NCBI GenBank assembly: GCA_009733575.1
Contig: ML769497.1
Location: forward strand, 124,001-188,000
From: Gymnopus androsaceus JB14
Lineage: Eukaryota > Basidiomycota > Agaricomycetes > Agaricales > Omphalotaceae
Reading direction: 5' to 3'
Length of the DNA stretch: 64,000 bases
The translations under genes and the position numbers were made by a program. How positions within the stretch are numbered: the stretch's first letter is position 1; every line of letters starts with the position of its first letter. Positions 22,105 to 33,082 of this stretch are shown piece after piece. The notes beneath the pieces are model-generated. The model was not told the DNA's origin, ran no database searches, and was given only the letters and a program-made list of their open reading frames with translations.

Positions 22105-22498
22105 CAAGCAAGCTTAGAGATAATCCAGGGAAGCACCACAGAGATCCAGGGGAGCCCCAGGGACCCAGGGACACCTCAGGCTATTCCTAAATTATTTGTA
22201 TTGAAATGGGATTATTGAGGTACTATTATGCTCTCAAATTGAGATGACCATGTTTGCAATAGATGTATTAAAATATTTGTATGATTTTTTGAGATTAAAT
22301 CAGTTGCTTGTGCTTCTGGGCTGAAATACACTGAGTTAAATATTTTCAGTATTTTTTATGATTTTTTCGTGATTTTTGGGACCTGATGGCACATAAATAT
22401 GCATTTTGATCATGTGACTATATACCCTTTGAGTCTAGACTGTAAGATATGCTAAGTTATTTGGGTATATAGTGCATAAAGCTTCTACTATTTATCAT

Positions 22499-22592
22499 GC
22501 CATGATAGTCTAGTGGTTTTGAACACTCCGCACTTTAGCTTACATAATACAGTTAATTGTGAGGCTGAGGGTTCAAACCTGTGAGGTGTCAT
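22499..22592 (+). repeat. tRNA-like segment (His-type A and B boxes), not a functional tRNA
   Basis: TAGTCTAGTGG (22506-22516) is an exact tRNA A-box type sequence and GGTTCAAACC (22570-22579) a B box, followed by an AT-rich tail. The arms do not close into a proper cloverleaf. It is probably a SINE head or tRNA relic carried by the nested element. Confidence 0.45.
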
Positions 22593-22829
22593 TTGCAAAC
22601 AGTGAATATCTTTGAGTTTCATGAGTTAAGCAAGCAAGCAAGATATAAGTGAGCAATGTGAACTTAAATTGAAAAATTAAAATAATGAGTGAATACCAAT
22701 AAATAAGTGCAACTAAGAGCCTCTAAGATCTGGGAATACAGTAATGATTGAATAACCAAATAAGATAAGTATGAGTATAAGAAAGACTAGATGGTAAGAA
22801 AGTATCTTTTTATAAAATATTACTTCAAT

Positions 22830-23090
22830 AGATTTCCAGGGATATTCAGAGACACCTCAGGGATCCCCAGGGACACCTCAAGGCTCCCTAGGGCTCCCCC
22901 AGGAACATCCAGGGACATCCAGGGACATCCAGAGATATCCTGGAGAATACTTCTCTATCCTCAGTTATCCTAGGAATTGGGGGGTGTCCCTTGGGATTCT
23001 CAGAGAGCCTAGGGAGCCTGGGCTCCCCGGGTGTCCCAGTTTTCCTGAGGGTACCTGAGGCTAACTTAGAAACCCCTAGGCAATAGGGTA
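22830..23090. repeat. degenerate CCAGGGACATCCAGG repeats
   Basis: Continuation of the low-complexity CCAGGGAYA words on the right side of the nested element, including three adjacent ATCCAGGGAC units at 22907-22935. Confidence 0.7.
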
Positions 23091-23102
23091 CTTTTGCAGA
23101 TG

Positions 23103-23365
23103 GTTGGAATCTCCCATTGATTCCTGAGTTTGTCAGCAAGAGGCATCATGTGGGTAGAGCATCTGGAGTCAAAAAGAATTGCTCTGTAGCTGTGGGCTGC
23201 AGCATAAGCGGGATCAACTTTTCCAACTCCTTCTTCAGTGTCATATTCAAATTTGAAGGAAGGAAAGAGATTAATTATCAAAAGCTTTCAATGCTTTAGA
23301 CATATTGTTATTGTTGTTATTGTTGTCAGAATCTGGTTCAAATGCCCCTGATGATTCAGATCCAG
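23103..23365 (-). pseudogene. Copia protease fragment, duplicated copy
   Basis: Reads VDPAYAAAHSYRAILFDSRC then STHMMPLADKLRNQWEIPT on the minus strand (23281-23103). The same unit is present at 24907-24730. The aspartic protease DSG triad is DSR in both copies. Confidence 0.75.
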
Positions 23366-24399
23366 TGTCAGGCCTTGGCTCATTTCTCATCCGCTATCCA
23401 CCCGCTGATGTTTCCCACGCTTCCTGGCCGTCCGCGGATACTTCCCACGCTTCCTGACCGTCCGCGGATACTTCCCGCACTCATTACCTACATTGCGGGC
23501 GCTTTCCATGCTTATTTACCATTTATCCTGCCTGCCGGGCACTTTCTACATGTGATTACCACTTATCCTGCCTCCCGGGTGCCTCCCGCACTTGATAACC
23601 ATCCATCAGGCTCTCCCGACGACTTACACAGCCACCCTACAGTATATAAGTAGACACCCCGAGTCCATGCACCCTAGTCTGTTATTACCATTGTTACTGA
23701 ATCGATCCCGTTTTGCTCTGTCTCTGTCTCTGTCTCTCTATTTCTATCTGTTCTAACCAGCTGTGCCTTCCAAGCTCCGTTCAAAGGCCCACTGTCATCT
23801 GCATTAACTGCGAGGCTCTGTCCGTAGATACCAAATCTACGTCCAGAGCTCACTGTCTTCTATCTCTGTTTACAACTTTACAACCAAAGCTCCCCGGGAG
23901 CTTCCTATTTGGGTTTTGCTACCTCTAGACCTGGGACCATCCGCTTTCACTCAATTACGCCGTCCGCACGCTTTTCCCCGCTTAGGCTAATCCATCGGCT
24001 ACCGCTTTCCATCCACTTCACCTATTCTAATCCACTATTTCGCGCTCCCACGCTATTCCGCCGCTTTCATTATTTTCCCGCTTTCATCACCGAACTCCTT
24101 TTTGACTTTATTTACACCTTTTTGACCCACCAAACCTTTATCCATATTCAATCCACCACAACAAAACTTTCTGGTTTCGGACCACAATACCCCTGCTTCC
24201 TCCTGATACATCATGTGAGGTGGCCCGTTACATTGCAAAAAAACTGAGGCTTACTAAGTTCGTAAACTCATCTACTGTCCAGACCCAGCCTTCAGGCATG
24301 GTACTCTGGGGTGGTGCATTTGGGTCTCCACTACCAATCTAGGGTGCGAGAACATTGGGATACCTCTGGTCCGAGATCCGTTTCGTGCAAGCACATCAC
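23366..24399 (+). repeat. solo LTR-like insertion (probably Gypsy type)
   Basis: The insertion is defined by comparison with 24960-25000, where GATCCAG is directly followed by AATCTGATGG. It begins TGTCAGGCC, contains a TATA box (TATATAAG, 23643-23650) followed by a transcription-start-like stretch and a (CTCTGT)n run, and has imperfect 5-bp flanks TCCAG/TCCGG. The right end is uncertain; GTGGCCCGTTACA at 24220-24232 also resembles an LTR end. Confidence 0.6.
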
Positions 24400-24404
24400 T
24401 CCGG

Positions 24405-25205
24405 AATCTGATGGAGATGGGGCTGGAGATCTTGGGAAGATGAGCTCAATAGCGATATAGTGGAGTTCTTGTGGAGATGGAGAAGAATGGGATTCAGTGG
24501 AGGCTGGATTGGTGTTTGCTGTGTTCCTGTTTTGGTAATCGAAACTGGAGTTGGTAATAGAGAAGAAGTAGGTGGCTGGAGTGTATATAAGGATGAGGCT
24601 GCAGCTTTCTGTTTGCCGGCTAGAGCTTTAGTGTTTGGACTTCTTGTCCATATGTGGGGAGATCAAGATGGAGTGTACCAGAGATATTTGCTATGAAGGT
24701 TTCCGCATTTGCAGCCTGAATGACTTGTGTTGGAATCTCCCATTGATTCCTGAGTTTGTCGGTGAGAGGCATCATGTGGGTAGAGCATCTGGAGTCAAAA
24801 AGAATTGCTCTGTAACTGTGGGCTGCAGCATAAGCAGGATCAACTTTTCCAACTCCTTCTTCAGTGTCATATTCAAATTTGAAGGAAGGAAAGAGATTAA
24901 TTATCAAAAGCTTTCAATGCTTTAGACATATTGTAATTGTTGTTGTTGTTGTCAGAATCTGATTCAAATGCCCCTGATGATTCAGATCCAGAATCTGATG
25001 GAGATGGGGCTGGAGATCCTTGTGGAAGATGACTCGATAGGGATTGTGGAGTTCATTGTGGAGATGGCTGTGGAGATGGATTCAGTGGAGGTGGAGTTGG
25101 TGTTTGCTGTGGTTCCTGTTTTGGTAATGAAACTGGAGCTGGTGAAGGAGTAGGTGCTGGAGTGGGATTAGATAAGGATGAGGCTGCAGCTTTCTGTTTG
25201 ACAGC
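24405..25205 (-). repeat. partial duplication inside the Copia element (gag/protease linker)
   Basis: 24405-24618 matches 24991-25204 (GAATCTGATGGAGATGGGGC..GCAGCTTTCTGTTTG), and 24730-24907 matches 23103-23281. A unit of roughly 0.6 kb covering the gag-protease linker was duplicated; the left copy later received the LTR-like insertion. Confidence 0.75.
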
Positions 25206-25583
25206 TAGACATTCACTATGTCTTTTCTCTGTCTTTGGTTTTCTACCTCTTTGATGTATTCTTCCTGATTAATATCAGGTAGATTCGGCATAATCTGGTA
25301 ATTCTGCAGTATATTTAGTATCCTTGTGAGGAGTATTGTACTGGTTTGGGCAAGGCTGTTTAGCACAAACAAACCACTTGTGGTCGGCTGGATTCCACCA
25401 CTGCCTGTTGCAGGCATTGTCTTTGTCCGCTATATGAGATTTTGAAGTGCAAAGTGCTTTTGGATTGGTGGCTGGTGATGGTAATGGTAGAGGCGCTGGT
25501 TTGCTACTGGATGCTGCAGCAGCTTGGCCTGATGCTATTCTGCAAATGACTGTTGTAGTAGGCCTAGGTTGTGACATCAACAA
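25205..25583 (-). pseudogene. Copia gag C-terminal region
   Basis: Two overlapping frames (25583-25275 and 25417-25205) read an Ala/Pro/Ser-rich segment and a Cys/Trp block, RQWWNPADHKWFVCAKQPCP. The position next to the 5' LTR fits gag. A one-base shift separates the frames. No classical CCHC knuckle seen. Confidence 0.6.
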
Positions 25584-25635
25584 GAGTTATGTCCACAAAT
25601 AGATGTGTCAATGGTTAAGACTGGGGCCCATAACC

Positions 25636-25996
25636 TATTAGAGTTATATTCCTAGATAGTACATAGCAGCAGTAAGTCCACACAGGACTTAGTAGTACAA
25701 TCACACAGATTGATGGGGGACAACAGTGTTATTACAGGGTATGGTACCTAGCCTTATATACAGTCCTATGTACAAACAATATATTGGGCAAGTGGCTACT
25801 GCGTGAATACTTGTGGCTACTGTGCATATGATAAAGTGGGTACTGTGAGATAGTAGGTGGATACAGCAAGAGACTGAGTGGAGTCTGCAAGACAATAACA
25901 GTGGAGTGCATGGCATGGTGATACAAACAAGTGGAGACTACAAGAAAGTGCTCCATGTATAGTTTGATAGATAGATTTAGCTTTCATATTCCAACA
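25636..25996 (-). repeat. Copia 5' LTR
   Basis: 361 bp; ends at CCAACA followed by the target duplication AGCTG. The inner edge is followed by GGTTATGGGCCCC on the minus strand, a plausible primer-binding site. Confidence 0.85.
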
Positions 25997-26001
25997 AGCT
26001 G

Positions 26002-27055
26002 TTGTAGCTGGCTATGATCTGGCTAACACCCAAGCTGCAGCAGCACTAGTTGCTGCAGACAGCAAAAGTTTGATTTGTCTTGGTAAATTCCAAGTGTTGC
26101 ATTCTTTCAGAGTTCAAGGGTTAAAGAATCCAGACTGGAATTATCACTTGTTACTCTCACCAGCCTACTACTCCCTAGTAATAGTACTTCTTCCCTCCCC
26201 TCGCCTTGGCACCTGTACTTTCTAGCTTAAGCCCTTGATGGAATTTGCATTCACTGTGAAAATCTGTGGTAGGTAACTGAATGGAGCACTTAAACTTTAG
26301 TTTATGGACATCCATCTGCATAATTAGCATCAGACTCAATCAAACAAGTATGAGGGACATTCAGACAGAGGTCCAGTGGATAACTATAAGCAAGTGCTCT
26401 GATCCAGAAATATGAAATTCCATCTCTTTTTTCAGCTTATTTAGCCAAGATTCAGTGTTTCTCTCTGAGAGTCTGAGCGGATGGAGGGATACGGAGTGGT
26501 TTTTGGAACGTTTATTGAATTATTGCAATTCTTCTTTTGAGTTGTTCTGAAATGACAAGAATGATTTTGGTTGGAGAATTGGTCGGGTATCCTGTCATCT
26601 TTGAATGATTCGCAAGATGTGTGTTGTCGAGCGTTGAGATTTTGGCGCAAGTCGGTTGAGTTGGGTTTCGCGAGATTAGCATATAGCTTATGGGAGAATG
26701 GGTTGGGGGGAGAGATGAGATGAGATGGGTTTGAGTTTTAAGCTTCGAGTCTCAACATTTACTCCATGCTTCACCTGTTTCCTGTGTGATGTTCAAGTTG
26801 TGTTCGAGTTGAGTCAGAATGCAGATGGATACGGATAAGGATATACTAATTCGGGAAATGAAGAGTGTTTCTTTTGGGGAGAAGTTAAAGCTGTTTTGTC
26901 TAGGGAGCTTGTCGGGGAGCTGGCTGCTGGAGCATTCATTCATTCTTGCTCAGGCTGGAGCAGTCGCTTGAGCTGGAAGCTATAGAGGTTCTTTGCATAA
27001 AGAGATAAATGTGGTCATTCAGGGTTGAGGTTGAGATTGAGATTGAACGAAAGAC
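26002..27055. other. intergenic, nothing recognised
   Basis: No gene with supporting motifs. Short open frames at 26441-26650 and 26752-26943 lack support. Confidence 0.4.
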
Positions 27056-27463
27056 TTGCCCAGCCAGTTCACTCATTCGTTCTTCCTGGTCCTTGTTCCA
27101 TCTATGCGTGAATTCTATACTGATAGCTCTTACAATGATAAACTGTCTTATATAGAATACAACAAAGTGCGCTGCAACTATACACCCTGGGTTGGGAAAC
27201 AGCTGAGCTCGTTATTGGCATCCAACTCCTCTTTCAATTGCGACATTTCCACGTCGTTATCAATCTATACAGCAACTCGGAAAACCGATACAGAAGCAGG
27301 TATGAAGAGCAGCGGGTGGCTGTACAATTATGCAATGGCCAGGATGATGGCTAGAGTAGATACGACACACGATAAAATAGTGTTTGCAAGCAAAATTTCC
27401 AAATTCACCGATATCGATGAAACAGTCTTGAGGGAGGAGGAAGAACGCCGGCGGTGCGTTTGA
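27056..27463 (+). other. open frame of 135 codons, unrecognised
   Basis: Begins MPSQFTHSFFLVLVPSMREF and has balanced composition with a charged C-terminus (DETVLREEEERRR). No known motif and no clear splice sites. It could be a small gene or chance; reported because it is the longest frame in this stretch. Confidence 0.2.
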
Positions 27464-27899
27464 TGTTGACAGAGGAGCAGGAGTAGAAGGAGTAGATTGT
27501 GCTGGCGCGCGGCACAAGGCGCTTGTGCTGACAACAACGCCAATCAGAATTTATATCATCCTAAGCGCAGTCCGCCGCAATAAACGCCACTGCACACCCG
27601 CCGATTGCCTTTACTAAGCAAGGAAGATGCTAATCGAGAACTGGTCGGGTCCCAGAGGCGAAGGAGAGGATGTGACGGTGCCTACTGTGTTAAGAACGCC
27701 ACCCTTCTTCAGCCTTCAGGTTTGTCGTCGAGAATTCGACCACGTCTTCCTCAACTTCGCGCCATATCCCACTTGTCCCAATATCCAACTCGCTCCTGCC
27801 AAACGCTAAACTTATCCTGTCGTACTCCTGCTAGTAATCTCTACGCTGATGATGGACTCGATAGGAATGAAGAAGACCCAAATGAAGTCGGCGGGGAAA

Positions 27900-28210
27900 G
27901 TAAAAGGTTGTGAGGAGGTAGCCAAGTTCGAAAAGAATTCCAAACGAGGCGTTTGATTATTCCCTCGTCCTGTGGATAGTGGGACGTCCTATTATTCTTT
28001 GGCTTCCCGCGCCTACTGCATTCGCGGAACCACCGGCGTAGACGAAGGGTTACCGGAGGATGAGTCGGATAGGGTCGGCACCGGAAGGAGATGCAGCAGT
28101 CGTCCTCAATTCCCCAATAACATTCTACGGCTTGTATTGACGACATCGCAATCGGTGCATGTAGTCTAGGCCAAGGAAGACCTGGGAGGAGTTAACGGTA
28201 GCCAGCGAGT
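27900..28210 (-). pseudogene. SRPK-like protein kinase relic (fragment 1)
   Basis: The minus strand at about 28190-28100 reads QVFLGLDYMHRLRCRQYKP, stop, NVIGELRTTAASPSGADPIR. This resembles the kinase segment LLLGLDYMH..H-D-KPENV and the linker after it in SR-protein kinase-like genes. The HRD/KPEN region is degenerate and contains a stop. A weak GRPTIHR segment near 27975 resembles 50955-50975. Too decayed to be expressed as a kinase. Confidence 0.4.
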
Positions 28211-28216
28211 CCGAAG

Positions 28217-29088
28217 ATGGGACAAGGATACACGAGTGGCGTAGCTGGAATGGTAATATTAATAGGAACACCATGCGAACATGAATATCGTTGGGGCTGC
28301 AGTGACGGAAACTGGTCGAGGATGGATGGAGATTATGTGCGCGGGAGCACTCCAGAGTGGTACGACGATGTCGAAGGAGCAGGCAGAAGTATCGGCGCTT
28401 TGTTGTGTACCCGAGGTTGCGTTGGCGTTGGTTCAGCTTCAGTCGTCATTCTAGAAGACAGCTTTAGCACAAGCGTAAAATATGATGGTAGTATTGCATC
28501 CATTCTGTTATCTAAATCTCGAGTCCTGCTCGTAGATTAATCAGAGTTATGGTGGTTGTACTGGATATAGCGGATGAGAACAGCGTAATAACAAGGTGCT
28601 TAAGGTGCTTGTGGCACAGATTCTGAAATTTTTGGTTTTAGTGGTTAAATAATAAAAACGTCGTTAGGCTGGTTCAAAAACATACCTGAAGCTAGCTCAT
28701 ATATTCAGAATCCCATTCGAGCGACCTTAAGCTTGTGGCACTCTCCTTAATCGAGAATTCAGCATGAGAATTTTTCAAAAGGCCAGAAGGTGATAGAAAA
28801 CTAGTCGAGATATGTTGGTGACGTCACTCTAAAACTTAGGCGCTTTACATAGTTGCAGGTTTTACCACTAGCTTTCGCCAGTTGCCTTTACTTCTTCAAA
28901 GATCAACACAATAAGAAATTTATGTACACTACAGAAACGAAATCCAATACAAAAACGCATACAGCTGATATATTACATCGATTCCCTCATACAACAGCTC
29001 ATCCAACTCCTCCGCTTGTCGTTGCTTCCTCAACAGCATTATCCCTACTGCCTTCCATTCACCTCCGACGCCAGATCTCTCTTCACAT
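28217..29088. other. unassigned, possible kinase-relic flank and 3' region of the permease
   Basis: Open frames occur on both strands (28217-28540 plus; 28490-28320 minus) without motifs. The stretch nearest 29088 is presumably the 3' UTR of the ammonium permease. Confidence 0.35.
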
Positions 29089-30616
29089 TCAGACCGTCTT
29101 CACCTCCCCATCATTACTGCTGTTAGGATAGTGACCAGAGAGGAGATGTTCATGCGCCTCACAAGGCCCAAGAACGTAAGGTACTTCACCATGAATGGCG
29201 TCGTCGCCGGCTAAGAGATCTTTTTCTGACATGCGTAGAGGGATGCGACAGACGTATTTAATGAAGAGGAGGATAAGGGACGTCCAGACTATGTTCCAGC
29301 CGATTATGAAGAGGGCGCCTACGATTCTGTCGAGCATTGGTTAGTTAGTCAAATTTGCTTTCTGGGAGAGAGATTGTACTGACTGTAACCAGACTTGTTT
29401 TCCATTGCCGTCAATTGCACCACCAGGATTGGTCAAGCCAAAAGCAGCGCATCCCTCTATTGTAGCGAAAAGACCAGTGCAAAAACCACCAACGACCCCA
29501 GCGACACAGTGGGTGTGGAAGATTCCAAGAGTGTCGTCGATCTTGTGGAAATATTGGACCCTCTTTCCCATGATGTTCATGCTTACCCATGGGATAGTTC
29601 CACTTGCGAAACCGATCTGTCGTATCAAGTCAGAAGAGAGAAAACGTCAAGGAGAATAATATATGTACCGCGATTGCGCCCCAGCCAGCAACAACACCAG
29701 CAGCAGGTGTGATAGCAACAAGTCCAGTAATCATTCCTTGTACAGCACCAAGAACCGATGGTTTTTTGTAGTAAACCATGTCGCAAATAACCCAGCAAAG
29801 CAATGACATGGCAGTCGCAACGTTCGTGTTAAGGACAGCTACGCCGGCATCAGCACTCGCTGCGTAAGGATCTCCTCCATTAAATCCGTTCCATCCAATC
29901 CAAAGGATCCCGGCGCCGATTAGAACACAGAGGATGTTGTTTGGTCGGACATCTTCGCGGTCGGATTCTAAGCGAGGCCCGACCCAATGAGCAGCGACGA
30001 AGCCTGCAGTTCCAGAGGACACATGAATAACATAGCCGCCAGAGTAATCAATTACGCCTCTTTGAAAGAGGAAGCCACCTCCCCAGAGGGAGTAAGCCCC
30101 AATGGTATAAGAGAAGGTGATCCAGAGAGGGACGAAAAGCATCCAAGCGAAGAAATTCATCCGGCCCAACACTGCGCCTGCCAGAATGACAACGGTAATG
30201 GCGGCAAAGACGAACTGGAAATAGATCATGGTGGAAAGCGGAAAGTTCTGGGCGACGCCTGCTGAGGGTAGAAAGGACTGGCTCAATTCTTGTTGAATAG
30301 TAACCACTGGTCCAGGTCGCCCTACGAAAGGCAGCATGTATATTCCGAACCCCATCTTGTAGGCCCAGAGCACCCAAACGATTAATGTAGCAGCAAAACC
30401 ATAGAATGCCATAAATGCGCTGTTAATAGCCCATTTGCTGCGTGGCATTATTCCTGCATACCTGTTATCGATTCATAAGAATTTGAAAGCCATCTCGAGC
30501 GAAGAAGCTCACAAAACAACCAGACCGGGTACGCTTTGAAGGGCAACCAGACTGGCAGCGGTCAGTTGCCAGGCATTGTCACCAGTGTCGAGCCAAGGGG
30601 TAGTTGAGTTCGACAT
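29089..30616 (-). CDS. ammonium permease, Amt/Mep/Rh family
   Basis: Four exons (30616-30513, 30461-29669, 29616-29384, 29326-29089), joined by introns of 51-57 bp with GT..AG ends, give 455 codons, the usual length for fungal Mep/Amt permeases. The start [20 protein letters not shown] is typical. Family motifs: [17 protein letters not shown] (first pore His), GWNGFNGGD, and [18 protein letters not shown] (second pore His). The protein is a plasma-membrane channel-like transporter that takes up ammonium as nitrogen source. The cytoplasmic tail (after [20 protein letters not shown]) is short and hydrophilic. No frame damage seen. Which Amt paralogue it is cannot be decided here. Confidence 0.95.
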
Positions 30617-30693
30617 GTTGACGAAACGAAACTCGACGAAGATGCTCTGGGCTGTCAAAGGAAAGGGGAAATTTGGCAGGTGGGGCTCCAGAA

Positions 30694-30846
30694 TTTTTAT
30701 AATCCATCACTCTTATCGCAAGCTGTCCAGAAACTTTGCCCTAAAATAGAACCGCATTCAGTTATGTTGCCCCTTGGCTTATCGCTATCCATTAGGTTGC
30801 CATTGGAAGTGTCACATAAATGAAAGAAACGGGAAGACATGATAAG
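30694..30846 (-). promoter_or_regulatory. ammonium permease promoter with GATA-type motifs
   Basis: A TATA-like TTATAAAAA reads on the minus strand at about 30694-30702, some 80 bp before the ATG. Three HGATAR-type sites lie further up (30713-30718, 30779-30784, 30840-30845). Fungal ammonium permeases are commonly under nitrogen-repressed GATA factors; a role of these sites here is inference. Confidence 0.45.
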
Positions 30847-31639
30847 GTCGTGAGATGATACTCCTTTGAGAAGCAGCTATATATCGTGTCAATGAGTTGG
30901 TGGGATACCGAGCCGCGAAGGATTCCGCCGAGGAAACACAAGCACATAGCCTAATAGTGAAAAGTCAAAGGAAGTCAAAGGCGACAGAAGCGAAATGCAA
31001 CTCGAAAGCGAACGACAGAAATGCCACAAACAAATTGGCGTCCAATCGAAGTAAAAACGTCAGCTCTAATCCACTAGCATAAGGGTACCAGACCGAAATG
31101 GGAAATACGCAAGGCACATGCCAAAACGGCCGAGCTCGCGGTGAGGAGAAAATTAGAAACCACGGCCGAAAAAAAACAGCAGCTACCAAGGGCATAATGC
31201 AACACAAACACAACGCAACGGACTCCACCGAAATGCCAAAGCAGCCCACGCCAACCCAGAGACACCATACAAACGCAAATCTGAACCAAAAACCTAGCCG
31301 AAAGGCACCACAAAGGCGGAATGAAGTCAGAAAAGTAAGGAAGTCGTACTCTATGAAATACCGCCAAATCTAGTGCTGAAGGAGATCTTGTGCAGTTTGG
31401 ATATGGTATGCTGCCTGGTGGTGTTAGTGTATGGAGGATTACGGGAAAGGGAACGAGGAGAAGAGGTAGTGGAGAAAAGAAGCATACATCAGCACACAAT
31501 CCGGGATATACATAATACACAGAGAGAGAGAAAGAGAAATAGCACAAAAAAATCAAATAAAATAAAATAAGAAGAAAAGAAAAGAAAAGAAAAGCCGAAA
31601 ACCGCGAATGCTCATCCAGTAGAATCACCCCCGACCGAT
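30847..31639. other. low-complexity purine-rich spacer
   Basis: A-rich plus strand with (GA)n at 31518-31535 and AAAGAAAAG repeats at 31556-31595. A 212-codon minus-strand frame (31712-31074) is Phe/Leu/Ser-rich because of this composition; I do not call it a gene. Confidence 0.5.
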
Positions 31640-31649
31640 GTCTACATTC

Positions 31650-31930
31650 CGCAAGCCGGTTCAAATAAACCATCCAATCCCAACGATGCGAGGTTTCCAA
31701 AGACTGAACCATGCTGCATATGACTGGGAGCAGCCCATGCTAGAGCTCCATTTGTTACACCACTGGGGAGCCAAAATCAATGCAGGGTTGAAGGGTAGGA
31801 GGCCTATCAGCTCGAGTACATGCGCAATGTGGTCATCTTCCGGGAAGAGGAGCAGTAGTGACATGAGGGAGGGGAAGGAAGTAAGTAAGTGGGGGTAAGA
31901 GATGAGCAGAGATGGATGGAGAGCAAGCAA
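31650..31930 (-). pseudogene. SRPK-like protein kinase relic (fragment 2)
   Basis: The minus strand reads LLLLFPEDDHIAHVLELIGL, then LPFNPALI. This matches the DDDHIAQ(V/M)IELLG block near the C-terminus of SRPK-like kinases. The following sequence is frame-shifted and no other kinase motif is adjacent. Confidence 0.4.
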
Positions 31931-33082
31931 AAAAACCGAACGCTAAACATTAAACCGCGCTAAAGAAAAATGTAAAGAATGTAGAGTGTGTGAAAGAGGA
32001 GTCCGTCCGAAGATGGAACGGAAGGGGTTGCTACTTGCTAGTCGGGTTGAGCCGGTTGTTCACCTGTAAAAGAGGCAACGACGTGTCCACAGAGTGCGAC
32101 GATGACCTAGCAGTGAGATAATGCACTGAAAACAATGAGAGACTCACCAAGGGAGTCCTTGCCAAGTCTTGGAGCAAATACCCAGTTCATTATTGAACTG
32201 TGCGTGTGTTAGAGACAGTGAGCGGATATAAGTCAACTCTAGAAGATCGTTAGCAATAAAGTGGGTTGGAAAGCGGAATATTGAGGTGTTTGCTCGAGGT
32301 CGTTGGCTCGTTGGCTCGGATAAAGACATGTTGGTTTTGAGATGGTCGTGGTTCGAGGACAGGAAGGGAATTTATTAAGTAAGCCCCGAAGCGCGGGGCA
32401 AATACAGGGTAGCGGTACAAAAGATATATAAGGAAACTTGTACAGTAAATGTCCTTTCGGTCGCTCCTCCAGGGCCAAATGTGTTTGGAATCCTCTGTTG
32501 AGTTGGGTTACCTCTTGACACAATCCCGCACATCGATTGGAGGTGACAAAGTCTCCTGCAGAGTTGCTCAGGCTCTGGCAATGGCTGGAGGACCAGACTC
32601 ATTGGGATCATCCTGGCATGTTGGAACCCATTGGCCATGATGAAATACGGGAGAAAGTGAGTAAAGGAGAAATGAGGTACGTATTGGGTGTCGATGAGTG
32701 GAGCGAATGACACTCCCACAAGTGTAAACAATTAACTTCAAACATGAGTAACGAGAATGACTGAGAGGTGGGCAGTTAACGAGTTGCGTAGTTCGAGCCA
32801 CAAGTAATGGTACAAAGAGGCGAAGAAAGAACCGGGAAAGAGCACAGAGCCTAAATGTAGGAGCAGAATGCAGACACCGCAGGGAGAGAGAACAGCCTAA
32901 ATACTAGAGTCTAGTTGTGGGATGGTAAATAAGTAGTCAAGGGGCAATGAGAGCACATTCAAAAGGTAGGCAGGTCAGTAGATAACGAGCATATTGTACC
33001 ACAGAGAGGAAAAAGAATATAAAAACATAAAACATCAGTAAGCCAAGGGGGTTCAAATTTTATAAAAAATGACCAGACGTTG
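31931..33082. other. unassigned region
   Basis: Minus-strand frames with good donor sites exist (for example MNWVFAPRLGKDSLG before GTGAGT at about 32155), hinting at a small spliced gene around 32050-32200, but the exons do not join in a convincing frame. Nothing else recognised. Confidence 0.3.

Larger units (their letters stand above)
21096..23102. mobile_element. 2.0-kb TIR element nested in the Copia protease gene
   Basis: Comparing 21080-23115 with the uninterrupted copy at 24700-24740 defines the insertion exactly: CTTGTGT / GTTGGAATC is continuous in the intact copy. Ends are CATCTGGAAAAGTGCC and GGGTACTTTTGCAGATG (imperfect inverted repeats). The dinucleotide GT is duplicated at both sides. 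The interior is mostly degenerate CCCAGGGATA-like repeats, an AT-rich core, a tRNA-like segment and a solo Copia LTR. No transposase frame seen. Confidence 0.75.
17973..25996 (-). mobile_element. Ty1/Copia LTR retrotransposon (complete, dead, with nested insertions)
   Basis: Two 361-bp LTRs bound the element, which has the 5-bp target duplication AGCTG at 17968-17972 and 25997-26001. On the minus strand it reads 5' LTR (25996-25636), possible primer site GGTTATGGGCCCC (25635-25623), gag, protease, integrase, RT and RNase H in Copia order. A purine tract (AAGGGGAG, 18341-18334) and the 3' LTR (18333-17973) follow. A 2.0-kb TIR element (21096-23102), a solo LTR-like insertion (23366-24399) and a partial internal duplication inflate its length to 8.0 kb. 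Frames are broken throughout and catalytic residues are lost. Confidence 0.9.

Noticed and set aside
23909..24247. 112-codon plus-strand frame
   Set aside because: Lies inside the solo LTR-like insertion; chance frame in pyrimidine-rich LTR sequence.
29987..30265. Plus-strand open frame of 92 codons
   Set aside because: Antisense shadow of the ammonium permease exon 2.
31074..31712. 212-codon minus-strand frame rich in Phe/Leu/Ser with apparent membrane segments
   Set aside because: Mirrors an A/G-rich low-complexity plus strand; no motif, and it overlaps the kinase relic in another frame.
32050..32330. Small spliced minus-strand gene starting MNWVFAPRLGKDSLG
   Set aside because: Good donor (GTGAGT) and acceptor, but the downstream exon is only convincing in a frame that does not match the splice phase.
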